From positions 2,668,501-2,732,500 of the forward strand of contig JARWIR010000005.1 in assembly GCA_029959085.1 (NCBI GenBank): 64,000 nucleotides of DNA, written 5' to 3'. Below are positions 21,423-34,300 of this stretch, piece after piece; within the stretch, counting starts at the first letter, position 1, and every line of letters begins with the position of its first letter. Under the pieces are notes generated by a model. It did no database searches. It was not told the DNA's origin and saw only the letters and a list, made by a program, of their open reading frames with translations. Position numbers and translations under genes: made by a program. The stretch is from Nemophila menziesii. Lineage: Eukaryota; Streptophyta; Magnoliopsida; Boraginales; Hydrophyllaceae.

Positions 21423-23370
21423 TCAGCCTGGCTATCGTGCGTGTCGGTCCGGTTTCGGACCGGTTTTTATCGTGCTTCACCTCTATCGTGCCGGACCGGT
21501 TTACCGGTCCTCCACTATCGGTCCCGGTCCGGTCCGGTTTTCCGGTCCTAGAATTCAAATAACCGACTGTTAAGAGGGACCGGTTTACCGGTTTCGGTTC
21601 CGGTCCCGGTCCGGTCCCACTATCGGTTTACCTTTCTTTTTTTTTTTTAATATCAATCTGCAAAATTTTGCAAGTTTCAAACAAAAGTATGCAAAGACAT
21701 TTAATGAATAACGTATAGGAATTTGAAATCAATTCAAACAATTGATAGAGCATCTACAAAGAGAAAACCTAATGAGTAGCAATTACAAGTAGCACCATCG
21801 AAATTTTTAGCAAAAATGAAGTTTATTCAAATCATTATTTAACACACTAGAGCATAGCTCTTTACCTGAGTTGCACTATAATAGATTAGGACCAAATAGC
21901 ATATCAGGAACAAGTAATATCAAGTAAAGTTCACAAGCAAAACATGAATCAAAACCAACGACATATACATATACATATATATAATCAAAGCCAAGAATCA
22001 AAGCCATGTGATGTGCTCCACTCCTTCAAGATCATACAATCGTGACCTGTAAAATTTTTATAATCTTTATTGAATTGAAAGTGAAGAATTTTTAAATTAT
22101 ATTAGTTACTTACTGTTGATAACAGTAATATGTCAAAGAAACAATCGTTATTGCGAGAAACAAAGTCTATGGCCATTAGAAGATGGTTCTGTAAAATAAG
22201 GACTAATTATAAGGACTAATTTCATCTGCTGCCTATAATTAACAATAATAAACAATGTTACTGCTTCATTTAATGAACTACTTTAGAGACAAAGGAGCAG
22301 TTCTTACCGGAGATAAAATAAATATAGAACATCCAAGAGTGACTAATACTGCAAAAAAATAGTCACGTCCATTGTACCTCTTCTGCATTATCACACTACC
22401 CCAGATTTGAGTATTCACACCAAAGTTACTCAAATCAATACAAGCTACAAAGTTATAAACAGATTAATAGATAATAACTCACCATTACAGGTATCATTTT
22501 TCCACACTTTGCCAAAGTTTGAACAGGAAAACTCACATACTTAAGGACCTGGTGTACACGTTTATCCAACAAAATTGTGGTTCAATTAATTGCTCTATAG
22601 ATCCCTATATTATGCAATAAACTCCCTATAGGTCCATGTATTAATTTACCCATCCAATCCATTCCATTGACCTTTAAGCCATTTGAATTGAGGTTCTTGG
22701 CTAAATCCTTGTATCTACCACGGTGTAAAAAGTAAAGAATTAACAAGAAATAGTTATAGAGGAAAATTAATGTCCATATTAACCTGTTTTCATTGAGGCC
22801 ATGTAAAATCACGATTAGTCCCCTGTATTTGTCAATATTTTCAATGTGAGAAGATTTAAAACACAATATGAAAAACCTACACCTGCACCAATTTTGCAAC
22901 AACCCAACAAATGAACCCATTATTGCAACAGCAAGTTACTACTACACGTCAACAAAACATAATTTTCGTGACTAAGATCATAATTAATTAGGCAATCAAA
23001 ACATAATTTCAAGGTAAAACGTACCATGAAGAAGGAATTTGGAGAAGGCACGTTTGGTGGAGGAGAATGATCTCCGTGAAACACTGGTTATGGATGCGCA
23101 GCGTATGACAGCGGCGGTGTGGGCTGGGTATGGTTTGGGCTGTAATATAAAAAAAAAAAAAAATAGTAACGGGCCGTTATCGGTCCGTATCAGTTACGGA
23201 CCGGTTCGGCCCAAAGGAAAAAAGAAGAACAGGAAACGCCGCACGTTAAGGGAACCGGCGTTCCGTTTCGTTCCGGCCACCACCGCGCTGCCGTTCCCGT
23301 TTCGTTGCCGGTGCTTATCGGTTCGTGCCGGTCCGGCGGGCCGATAATCCCTGCACGATAGCCAGGCTGA
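21423..23370. mobile_element. Non-autonomous hAT-like transposon with GGTCCGG-rich subterminal regions
   Basis: Perfect terminal inverted repeats TCAGCCTGGCTATCGTGC (left) and GCACGATAGCCAGGCTGA (right) are flanked by the 8-base direct repeat CATATGGA at 21415-21422 and 23371-23378. An 8-bp duplication with short TIRs is the hAT signature. About 190 bases inside the left end and 200 inside the right end are packed with CGGTCCGG/ACCGGT words, unlike the AT-rich middle. Such subterminal clusters are where hAT transposases bind. No transposase gene is present in the 1948 bp. Confidence 0.85.
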
Positions 23371-23378
23371 CATATGGA

Positions 23379-26207
23379 GCTCGATCTGCCATGGCCAAGA
23401 AATCCAAGAACGAGCTCACGTTCTTCAAGCTTCATGTACGATTCTTCACCACATAAATCCAAGCTTCCGTACGAACGAGCTTGAGGCTCAAATCACCTTC
23501 ACACAACCATTAAAGCTCAGCTTAACACTGCCATTAAAACTCAAATCAGCTCACCTTCGAACACGTTCGCTCAACTCGGTTCTATTTCGAAAAAACTGAA
23601 GATTGTGAAAACTAATGAACGCAAAATGGCCATGGATCTCGAGTTCCAATCTACATACATCTGCCTACGAACCATGCCTGTGAAAACTAATGAAGCTCCA
23701 CCACCAATAACACTGTTAACCATTAATTTTGAGCTTTCTACCATGGATCTAAGCGTCCCAAGCTTTTTTACAGATCCAAACTCACCTACTTCGAATGCCA
23801 TGACACTGCTTCATCGGATAGGCAAAACGAGGTGTCGTATAAGATTCCTTGACGCGTGATGTATGCACCAATGGAGATGTGGATTTTCTTTGCCGCCGGA
23901 GCCGTTGAACGAACTTACGAGAAGTTTCGAAGGAGAATCTCCAATGATGAGCAGAGTTGCTACGAAAAAAATTTAGGTAATAGATAGGTTGGTATATTTA
24001 GGGTTAGGGTGGGACGGAGAGGGTGGTCGATTTAGGATTTGTAGGTATTTTTATGATTTATGTGTGTATGTTTAGTAATATATAGTAGGTATAAATTATT
24101 TGACAGTATAATAGACAGTGAAATAAAATTATAGTGTTAAATCTTATAAATGATCGAATTAAGTGAGAATACTAAGATTTTGAGAAAAAAAACTTCAAGA
24201 TTCATGTGTAATTTTTTTTTTATAATTTTGGATAATATCTAGATACTTAGCTCAAAACGTTTTCAAACAAATATATACTAAACAATTCAATCAAAATGAT
24301 TATGTGAATTTAAATGGTCTCATTGAATCTTTTGATAGAATATTTCATCTGACAAAAAAAAAAAAAATATTTCTAACCATTTGAATTTCTATAAGATTCA
24401 ATAGTACATTCATGTATCTAGAATGTACTAAGTTATAACCAAGTTGTTTCATTAACGCCTCTCTTAAGTCATGACTACCAAGAAACATGTTGAGTATTAA
24501 TGCAAATAAGTGTAAGTCTCCTTTGTATAGAAGAAGAAGAAAAAAGTGTTAGGAAGAAACCGTGCATGCTTATCTATAATTGTCACGTCATTTTCTCCAA
24601 GAACTAAATGCAGTTTCCTTGGTCTAGTAACATGACCACGACAACTCATCGTTATAACTTAAATTCAACCTCGCCGAAGGAAAAACATATTTACAAGTTG
24701 GTCTAGTAGTTTCACCAACATTTATTATTTTGTGGGTTGATTTTCAAGAACAATTTATACTAATTTTAGTTTATATATTCATTTTTAAGTAAAATTATAA
24801 ATAACCCATATAAATCTATAAGATATTAAACGAGGTGTTTGACCCAAAAATTCGTTGTCTAATAAAGTTCACACATATAGTTCATTTTTAAATATACACA
24901 ATCCACTAACACAAGCAAACTATTAAACAATACGTAATCCATAAAAAACTCGCAATCATTAAAAATACAAATATACCCCTTTAATCGTTCAAAATTTAAA
25001 TTTGTTGAGATTGAAGAAACATGTTTTTGATCTTTTAAACAATTAACTTAATAAAAATGACTCATACAAACTTACATATATAATGTAACATTTTGTCTAA
25101 GAAATCACATAATTTTTATGTTCGACCGGGTGGCTAGTTTTAGAAAGTATCATATCACATCCACATGTAAATCCCTAAATCTACACATAAGATCGGCCAT
25201 GCCACGTGTGATAAGCCAAAATTACATGAATTTCAAGTAAACAATTTTAAAATGGTTCCAATTAATTTTCTCTTGTCTAAAAAACGTGGGATAGTACGAT
25301 CATCACTTTAAGGCCCGACATCTCATACATAACATATTTACTCGAAAATAATCACAAAGATGAAGAGTTCGAAAATCACTCTTACATAAGTGAATGGGGT
25401 TCTTATTAGAATTTTAGCACAACACTTTGTGCAACACAATATCTAGCTTTTGCGCCAAGTGCAAATTAGATCAAAGTTAAAAATAAGGCAATATCCACAC
25501 TCTAGATGCACCAATCACATATTTTAGGGAATGATAGAAGGTAATCAATGGTATGTCTCAATCAGTTAGGATCTAAGAATTAGCACCACAATTCCACCTA
25601 CCAAATGCCTGTTTATTCCAAAATTGATTTTTAATCAAACATACCATTAATAGATTTATCTATCATACCCCTCAGACATTTAAGTTTCAAGCCCAACACT
25701 CAATGGTCATACCGATGGGCTATATAAGTCCCAGACACTTGGAATAGCTATTTAGTTTGCAAACTTTAACATTCCAAATGCATCCATCACGATTTCTCAA
25801 TCTATCATCTCAATTGTCTAAAACCATGATCCTAAACACTACACCTAACGTAATTAATACCACTACTTAAACTAGTATGCAAGTTAACTGTCCTGATCTT
25901 CAATCAAAACAGGCATACACATTGTAAACTATTAGGCGGAATCCTGATAGTATTTAGTCCGTATTATCACTTTCTATAGATAGTTGAGGCAAAATCACTT
26001 TCATTTTTTTTTTATGATAACGTGGATAGCCCAGAGACTTGGGTACTAAAGAGTCATAGGGAGTCTTACTCCTAGGATGCTAACGTACTTGTTTGCTTGC
26101 ACATGTTTCACTTACTTCTTGATAAATCAAAAAAGTTTGTCCAATCGAGATATAATTCCATCTTAAGATTTTCAACACTACATTTTGAAGAGACGCGATG
26201 TTTTTTT
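23379..26207. other. Long spacer; GC-richer unique segment at 23379-23960
   Basis: The first about 580 bases are more balanced in composition and open in more than one frame on both strands, but show no recognisable domain or splice pattern. They may be a decayed gene or captured fragment. From about 24000 to 26200 the sequence is AT-rich with no supported gene. Confidence 0.35.
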
Positions 26208-26399
26208 GAGTAGGGATATATACCACCTAAAATTATACCACCCAATTGCCACCCACGACGTGTCGTGAATTGGTTGACAATAAATCATTAATCAGATCAC
26301 GAAAATAAATAGATTAACAATTCGTAACCAACCAATTCACGCCACATCATCGATAGTATACTTGGATGGTATGATTTTAAGTGGTATACATCGTTACTC
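26208..26399. mobile_element. MITE, family with GAGTA..GATATATACC ends
   Basis: Imperfect TIRs: left GAGTAGGGATATATACCACC, right (complement) GAGTAACGATGTATACCACT. A related copy with the same ends and interior words (ATTATACCACCCAATT, GAATTGGT) lies at 33706-33861. The 192-bp element has no coding capacity. The target duplication is unclear. Confidence 0.65.
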
Positions 26400-27561
26400 A
26401 TTTTTATTTTTTGCACAATGAAATATTTTCTATATTAATCAAACACCAGCAAATTAATTATTACAAATAAAATAAATATTATATTATAAAAAGTAAACAC
26501 ATTCTTCCCATGTAACCTTACCAACCCCCAAACCTTTGATTAAATATGAAAAGTGAATCGAAAAGTTCGTGAGAAAGGAAGTGAAACGTCAAAAAAGGTC
26601 TTTTATTTTCTTATCCATTTGGTTGAAACCACTTGGTCATCCCACTTGCAATTGAAAATTTAAAACCAATCATCTCAAATTAAGACAACCGACGACTCAT
26701 CTCATATCTAGTTGTTCATAGGTCCCCACTATTTACTCCCCAATTCACAAGCTACTAGTAAACTATCGCCCACAACATTTTCTTTTGTAATGCAAAATCG
26801 TCCACAACATAGCCACGTAGTTCGTGTGAAGCTCAAGAATTGTTACTCCCTATCATTTAATTTTAAGATTTTAAAAATAGAATAAACTAAGGAGAATATC
26901 TTTAACGAAAAAGTGACTTATTTTAAATAAATAAATAAAATATTTATTTGTCTTTTAAAAGAAATACAATTAACTCAAATGTTGGTTTAGATTCTCTTTA
27001 ACTGGATTTGATTGAAGGTCTCTGTATTGGAATTTCTTCGGATTATCTGTGGTAGAATATAAATAGTGATAAAAGTGGACTACAATTCCTAGATTAGTTT
27101 TAGACCCTCTTTTGAGGGAATAGTTGATTTTATGTAATCAATTTTAGCTTTTAAGCCTTAGATGTATGAAAAAGAAAAAATAACTATGTTTTCTTTTGTC
27201 ACATTTTATTTATTTAATTTTTTAAATTAAAGTTCTTAATATATTTTTGCAAATATCAGGACATTATTATTTCTAATTAAAGAGAATAAATATACATTAA
27301 TAAATACATACATATTAATAAAAATAATTATATAAAAATAAAAAATATTGAATGTTTTTATTAATTTTTTATACCAATAACAAGTAAACAAAACAAAAAT
27401 ATCATTTTACTTTATGAGTAATGGTATACGCTACTTTTTTTCATGTCACATTTTTATCATTTTTTATATATATATTTTGATTTTCTTAAAAAAACAAGAT
27501 AGAAAAAAATTAAATAAAATAATAAAATCAATTAAATTGATATTAATATATAAGGAAAATT
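26400..27561. other. AT-rich spacer, no gene seen
   Basis: No coding or RNA feature is visible. Long A/T runs dominate. Confidence 0.35.
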
Positions 27562-27724
27562 CTTCCATCCAATATTGGATGATCCTACACAAATAATATT
27601 AATACACCTAACCCATATTTTAAACTTATAAAAATAACTAACTTATTAATCTAATGACATGTGTTTTGTTATAATTATCAATGACCATGATATGAATATT
27701 GGACCATCCAATATTGGATGGAAG
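27562..27724. mobile_element. MITE copy related to 43835-44013
   Basis: Inverted ends CTTCCATCCAATATTGGATG and its complement. Almost base for base the same as the copy at 43835-44013, including CTAATGACATGTGTTTTGTT inside. Its terminal few bases and flanks are diverged, so no target duplication can be recognised at this copy. Confidence 0.7.
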
Positions 27725-28046
27725 TCTTACGGTGATAAAAAATAATAAATAGCATTTATCATTATTCTTTCTTTTTTAATGTTACCTCCTTTTTATCGTA
27801 AAAAGGTGATATTTAATAATTATTATTCTTTTTTCTTAATAATATTTGTATCGTCATAAAACTTTTATTAATATTTTAATAAACATTTCTTGCGAAAAAA
27901 GTACGGTATATACAAAATCTATCCACGATATAGAAAGTAGAGTAAAGCTCACTTCAGTAAGTTACTATTTAGAAAACCCCAAAAATCTATAAAATCCTTT
28001 CATTTATTCATCATACAAACCAAACAAAATCAATCTCAAAAACACC
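27725..28046. promoter_or_regulatory. Upstream region of the WRKY gene
   Basis: About 320 AT-rich bases between a MITE and the WRKY start codon must hold the promoter and 5' UTR. No unambiguous TATA box or W-box cluster was picked out. Confidence 0.35.
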
Positions 28047-30549
28047 ATGGATGATTCTTCAAAGCTAATGGTATCAGTACCACCACGGTCTTCATTCGAT
28101 ACTCTTTTTACTGGTGGGTTCAGCCCGGGCCCGATGACTCTTGTTTCGAGCTTCTTCTCCGATCCAGATAACTGTTCTTTCTCTCAACTTCTCGCCGGAG
28201 CTATGGCTTCTCCGATTGGAACACCCACCAATAGCTTTGGTAGTACTAGTACTATTACTTACTCCGGTGAAGATGCGAGTGAAACAGTTAAGGATTCTGG
28301 GTATAAACAGAATCGGCCCATGGGCTTATTAGTTGCTCCATCACCTCTGTTTATGATACCACCTGGTTTAACCCCTTCTGGGTTGCTTAATTCTCCGGGC
28401 TTTCTTTCTCCACTTCAGGTAATTTTATCTGAAATTATTTGATACTTAGTTGTTTAAAGTTGTTGTATAATTTGCAACATTAGTCCCTCAATTATGCGAA
28501 ATAGTGGAATATACCCGTGTTTCAAATCTACCCTTTCGAATAACATGGGTAAATTTGGCTACTTTGTGCAATTAATTCTTAAATATTGAGCGTTTTGTGT
28601 GTAATTATTTGGTACTAATGAGATCCAGAATTTTTAATATTTGCCTATTTTACATAAAACAAGGACTAAAATGCAATTATTTAATTTAATCCAGAGTCCT
28701 TTCGGAATGTCACATCAACAAGCTTTAGCACACGTAACAGCTCAAGCAGCCTATACTCAATCATACATGCAAATCCAAACTCAACCATCTGAGTTAGCTT
28801 TGAAAACCGAGTCAAACTCACCGGAGATTCCAATTTCTTCACCGGAAAAAAAACCGGCGACTTATTCTCCGGTAGAAAAAATGGAAAATGACGGTTATAA
28901 CTGGAGAAAATACGGTCAAAAACAAGTCAAAGCTAGTGAACATCCTCGAAGCTATTATAGATGTACAAATATGAATTGTCCAGTAAAGAAAAAAGTTGAA
29001 AGATCAGTTAATGGTAATATAACTGAAATTACTTATAAAGGTCAACATAATCATGATCCACCTGTACTTAATAAACGTTCAAAAGACTCGGGCCCACAGA
29101 TTAAAAGTACCGGTGATGAGCTGGCATTAATTGAAGTTCCGGAACATTCCGAAATGTTAGAATCTGCGATTATAGTGAAGGATGAAGATGAAAATGAACA
29201 ACCCAATGCAAAAAGACGGTAAGTAAAGACTAATTTATTTATTTATTGGGTTTTTTGCGTTTTAGTCCCTGAGGTTTTATATAATTGTAGATGCTCTGAG
29301 GCTAATTCTTCATCACATAAAACTGTTACGGAATCGAGAATAGTTGTACAAACTAGAAGTGAAGTTGATTTATTGGATGATGGATTTAAGTGGCGTAAAT
29401 ATGGACAAAAAGTTGTTAAAGGGAATCCTTACCCAAGGTTTTTTTTTTTTTTGCATTTTAGTCCTTTTGGTTTGTTGAAATTGCGTTTAAACCCCTAGTG
29501 ATTAGAAAAAAGTGAACTCTACCTTTACGTGGTTTGAAAATTAGAGCACATTTAATCTGTTTTGAATATTTCATCCATATTTTTAATGTTTTTATACAGA
29601 ATTTTGTGAATGACCGTTTTACCCATCCATTTAAAAAAGAACTCCAATAGCTTTTGGCTGCTCCTAAAATTATCAATATCTTAATTTGATCCTCTGTAGC
29701 TTCTTTTAAATTGTCTTTTTATTGTTTAATATATATTTTATTTGTATGAAAAATTCCTTATTCCTATGGTAGAATATATGTTATTTTGTTTAATATAGGG
29801 ACTTATAGCGCAACTAAATAAAAAAAACATAGGGACTTATAGAGCAATTTTTGCATAGTATAGACCTATACTGCAATTTTTACAAAATGTAGAGACCTAT
29901 AGCGCATTTTTTGCATAATACAGGGATGACCTTTTGCATAGTACAAGGACCTATAGTGCAAATTTTATGCATATAGGACTTATCTGTAAAATTTTATGCA
30001 TATTACAGGGACAAAATAGTGCAATTTTTGCATAATATAGAGACATATAAGTGCAAATTTTTGCATAACATAGGGACGTATAGTGCAATTTTTGCATAAT
30101 ATAGGAACCTATAGTGCAATTCTTGTGTTTGTTCGATTTTGGTATTTTTGCAATTTAACTCCCTATAGTTAATTTAAATGCCATTCAAGTGGTTTAAAAA
30201 ATTAATGCACCGTTTTTAAGATTTTCATCCTTTTTCTTTTTCGCCTTTTAGTAAACATAAATGTGTGAAATGACAATATTACCCTTGAAAATGCAGGAGT
30301 TATTATCGATGTACCTATACAGGATGCAATGTACGAAAACATGTTGAAAGATCATCAACAGATCCAAAGGCTGTTATTACAACATATGAAGGCAAACATG
30401 ATCATGATCTTCCAACTGCTAAAAATAGTTGCGGAAATACAAACAAGAAATTAAATACAAAACGTGCTATTAAATCAGGAATTGAATTTCAACATAAAGA
30501 TCAAGTTCCAGCTTTATTACAACTAAAAGAAGGCGAAATTACAGTATGA
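28047..30549 (+). CDS. Group I WRKY transcription factor (two WRKY domains)
   Basis: Four exons (28047-28418, 28695-29218, 29291-29437, about 30297-30549) give an in-frame 431-residue protein. The N-terminus carries [10 protein letters not shown], found in WRKY3/WRKY4-like proteins. The first WRKY domain is in exon 2: [20 protein letters not shown] with a C-X4-C..HNH zinc site. The second spans exons 3-4: [20 protein letters not shown], then C-X4-C and HDH, with the intron exactly after the PR codons, a conserved position in this family. Both WRKYGQK heptads are intact, so W-box (TTGAC) binding is expected. It is a nuclear regulator, probably of defence or stress genes by family analogy. Introns 1 and 3 contain copies of the dispersed short repeat; intron 3 (about 860 nt) is largely made of them. 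Confidence 0.95.
29790..30130 (+). repeat. Cluster of the dispersed short repeat in WRKY intron 3
   Basis: About ten imperfect units of the form ATAGGGACCTATAGTGCAAT plus TTTTGCATAAT, roughly 30-35 bases each, in the gene's sense direction. It matches no transposon ends. The same unit recurs across the window. Confidence 0.9.
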
Positions 30550-31370
30550 TTTATTATTATTATTATCTGTTTTGTTTGTTTTTGTTTTAGATATGTATAC
30601 ATATTAATAGATAAATTTGTGTAATCTTAATTTTAATGGTAATCATGAGGTGTCTCGGGTTTCTTTTGTATATTGTAAGTTATTTTGGTAACAACTTTTT
30701 AAGACCCTTGTTTTTGTGTATTTAATAGACTAAGCATTTGGATATGTTTTAATGCAATGGTTAATTATTATATTATTGAAATATCTTTTCTTTTAGTGTT
30801 AATGAACAAAAGAAAATATACTTTAAATGGACCTTGAAGTATAGGTTATTTACTGTCTTTGTACATTTTATATCTATCAGAATAAGTAGTTAAACTGAAA
30901 CTTCGTACCATGTCCGAATAGGAAAAAAGAGAACCTTGTATTGTGCTAATAACAATCAAATTATAGAAATATGAAATTAAGGAGACACGAGTGTTTCCTC
31001 TTCTTTCTCATCCGAATATCTGGGAACTCCTGGTCCTCTGACCATCCCATAATGTAGGAGAATTACACCCAAAAAAAAAAGAAGTTTGACTCTTTAGAAG
31101 AAAAATAACAAATTTCCATTTTTTCTGCTTTTTCATTTGTCGGAAAAAAGTCTTTTTTTGGAGGAAAATTTCTCATTCTTGGGGGGGACAAAAAAAAAAT
31201 CTTGTTGTCTGTATGAGATAGTTGAGGCAATCGAGACACAACCCCCCCTACCCCCACCCCACCCACCCACCCGCCACCTTTGTGTGGCGGAGCCCATTCT
31301 CTCCCCTGTCAAGATCGATCTATTATTCTCTATGAAATTCGTGATCGGTTTTTGATGGGTTTTGGGGGGA
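30550..31370. other. WRKY 3' flank and promoter/5' leader of the CDK-like gene
   Basis: No further gene. The right part (31190-31370) holds a C-rich stretch (ACCCCCCCTACCCCCACCCC) close to the kinase start, probably leader or core promoter. Confidence 0.4.
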
Positions 31371-34300
31371 ATGGGTTGTGTTAGTTCAAAAAAGTTACGG
31401 TCCCCTCATTCATCGCCAGATCAGCATTCTCGTCATCGTCACCGTAGGTCTCGTCGCCATGATCGTCATGGTCGTCGATATTCATCGTCAAAGTCTAGCG
31501 ACGGTCACGGATCATTAGATGGGTCCGTGTTATCCGTCAAAGGTGGTGGCGCGTTTGGACATTTAGAAAAAATCGAGGAAGTTTCCGAGAAGGAAGTTGA
31601 TGAGGAATCCGTGACCCCACCTCAATCTGTTATTACTAAAGCACCACCGAAAAAAGCCGCTAATAATGAAAAACGATCCTCCGCTTTTAGTATTAAATTT
31701 GGACGGTTAACCGAAGGTGAACAATCGGCTGCTGGATGGCCCGCTTGGCTATCCGCGGTTGCCGGAGAAGCTATTCATGGATGGCTTCCTCTCCGGTCAG
31801 ACTCTTTTGAGCGGCTAGATAAGGTGATATGTCTGTTTTTAATCAACTCATTTGCAAAAGATAACATTTTTTACTCCCTTAAATTATAATTTTCTGACAA
31901 TGCTAAATGGTGACATGTGATTTTAACGGTGGATATGGAAAAAGGGCTAACGTTGTAAAAAAAATTGAAAGATAAGGGTCGAAAATGTTGTGTGTACATA
32001 ATACGGGACTAAATTTTCAAAAAAGATAAAGGACCAAATAAGTTAATTTACCTTAAATGCTTTTGTTTTCCTCTTCTTTTTGGGGTTATTGCATATTTTC
32101 GACAGTTTAGTTCCTTATCCTGTAAGGATAACATTTAAACACTATTTTACAATTTCGCTACAATTGTCATTTAAACTGAATATACTGTAAAATACTAATT
32201 TTGTAATAAAATTGAAAGATAAGGGACGAAAATGTTATCAGTATACGATAAAGAACTGAATTGTCAAAATAGTGAAAGATAAAAGGACCAAATAAGTAAT
32301 TTTCCTCTTCCTTTTCGGATTATTGTTGCATTATGTTAGATGATTTTCTCATGTTTATTTTATGTAATGAAGATCGGACAAGGTACATATAGTAGCGTAT
32401 ACCGCGCACGTAATGTTGAGACCGGTCAAATAGTGGCGCTAAAGAAGGTTCGTTTCGACAATTTCCAACCCGAGAGTGTCCGATTTATGGCTCGCGAAAT
32501 CACCATTCTCCGAAAACTCGATCATCCAAATGTCATGAAGCTCGAAGGTATCATTACTTCTCGATTATCTTGTAGCATTTATCTCGTTTTCGAGTACATG
32601 GAGCACGACCTCGCGGGTCTTCTCTCATGCCCTGACGTCAAATTCACCGAGTCACAGGTTCGAGTTTTTTGCATTCCACTCCTCTAAGATTTACTTAAGT
32701 CATGATCTAACCCCTAAAAGTAAAATTCTTTTCCATGGTTAGATTAAATGCTATATGAAGCAACTACTAAGCGGAGTCGAACATTGTCACAATCGAGGCG
32801 TAATGCATAGGGATCTCAAATCATCCAATATCTTAGTAAACAATGAAGGAGTACTAAAAATAGGAGATTTCGGGTTAGCAAATTTCGTAACCTCGAGGCA
32901 TAAACAACCACTCACGAATCGTGTAGTCACATTATGGTATCGACCACCCGAGCTTCTTCTAGGGTCCACGAACTATGGTGTGACGGTTGATCTTTGGAGC
33001 GTTGGGTGCATTTTTGCGGAACTTTTCGTGGGTCGACCACTCCTCAAGGGTCGAACCGAAGTTGAACAATTACATAAAATATTCAAACTTTGCGGTTCAC
33101 CCCCCGAGGCCCATTGGGAAAATTCCAATCTTCCTTTGGCCGCTATGTTTAAACCTCAACAACCTTATGATAGTACTCTTTGGGAAAGATGTAAAGAACT
33201 CCCGAGAACCGCCGTGAGCCTTATTGAGACCTTCCTCTCCATTGAACCTTCCGACCGTGGGACCGCTTCTTCTTCTCTCAACTCTGAGGTATCTCATCTA
33301 TGCAACTTCTTTTATGTTAAAATCTACGGGTCTATAGTTCAATTTTGGCATAATATAAGGACCTATAGTACATTTTTTGCATAATACATGGACCTATAGT
33401 GCATTTTTTTTATAATATAACTACCTATAGGGGCCTATAGTGCAATTTTTGCACAATATAGGGACATATCGCCCAATTTTTGCATAATAGAGAGGATTGC
33501 AGTGTAATAAACGCGAAAAATTGGAACTTCATCCATGATTATGTTTTATTATAGGAACCTATAATGCAATTTTTGCATAATATAAGGACATGTAGTGCCT
33601 TTTTTGCATAATATAAGTACCTTAGGTCAATTAATTCTAAAAATAGGATCTTCATCTACGACTCTCTGCTTTAATATAGTTGCTTATAGTGCAATTTCTT
33701 CATAGAGTAATGATATATACCCCAAAATTATACCACCCAATTACCATCCATGACGTGGCATGAATTGGTCGGTAATAAATCGTTAATCAAATCAAGAAAG
33801 AAAAAACGACTTATAGTCAACCCATTCACGGCCACGTCTTAGGTGGTATATATCATTACTCTTTTGCATAATATAAGGACAAGTATTGCCATTTTTGCAT
33901 AATCTAGGGACCTATAGTGCCCTTCTTTTTAAAATTATTGAAGGACCTATAATGCATTTTTTGCATGATATAAGGACCAATAGTGCAATTAACTCAATTT
34001 AAAGGTCCACATAGCGTGATAGATCGATCACTAACTAGATCTTTTTATTTTTAGTATTTCCACTCGAAGCCATACGCTTGTGATCCATCAACTTTACCAA
34101 AATACCCTCCAAATAAAGAAATCGATGCTAAACACCGTGAAGAAGCACGAAGGAACAATGGTAACGGTAGTGTCGTTTCACGATCAACCGCCGCTTCAAG
34201 AAACACAACAAGAAGAGTCCGTAAACCATTGCAAGAACAGAGCATCTCCTATAAAGGCCTCCGAAGCGAGGTCTCTTTTTCTTCTATAACGCTAATTCGA

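Noticed and set aside
21262..21573. Three overlapping frames rich in Arg, Gly and Pro
   Set aside because: They arise from the repeated CGGTCCGG words at the end of the hAT-like element.
23571..23859. Overlapping frames on both strands (76 and 84 codons)
   Set aside because: Neither has a recognisable motif, splice context or a clear advantage over the other, so no gene was called.
31362..31370. Upstream start for the CDK-like kinase (Met-Gly-Gly before MGC)
   Set aside because: The upstream codon is TTG, and the family begins with MGC, which gives the myristoylation signal.
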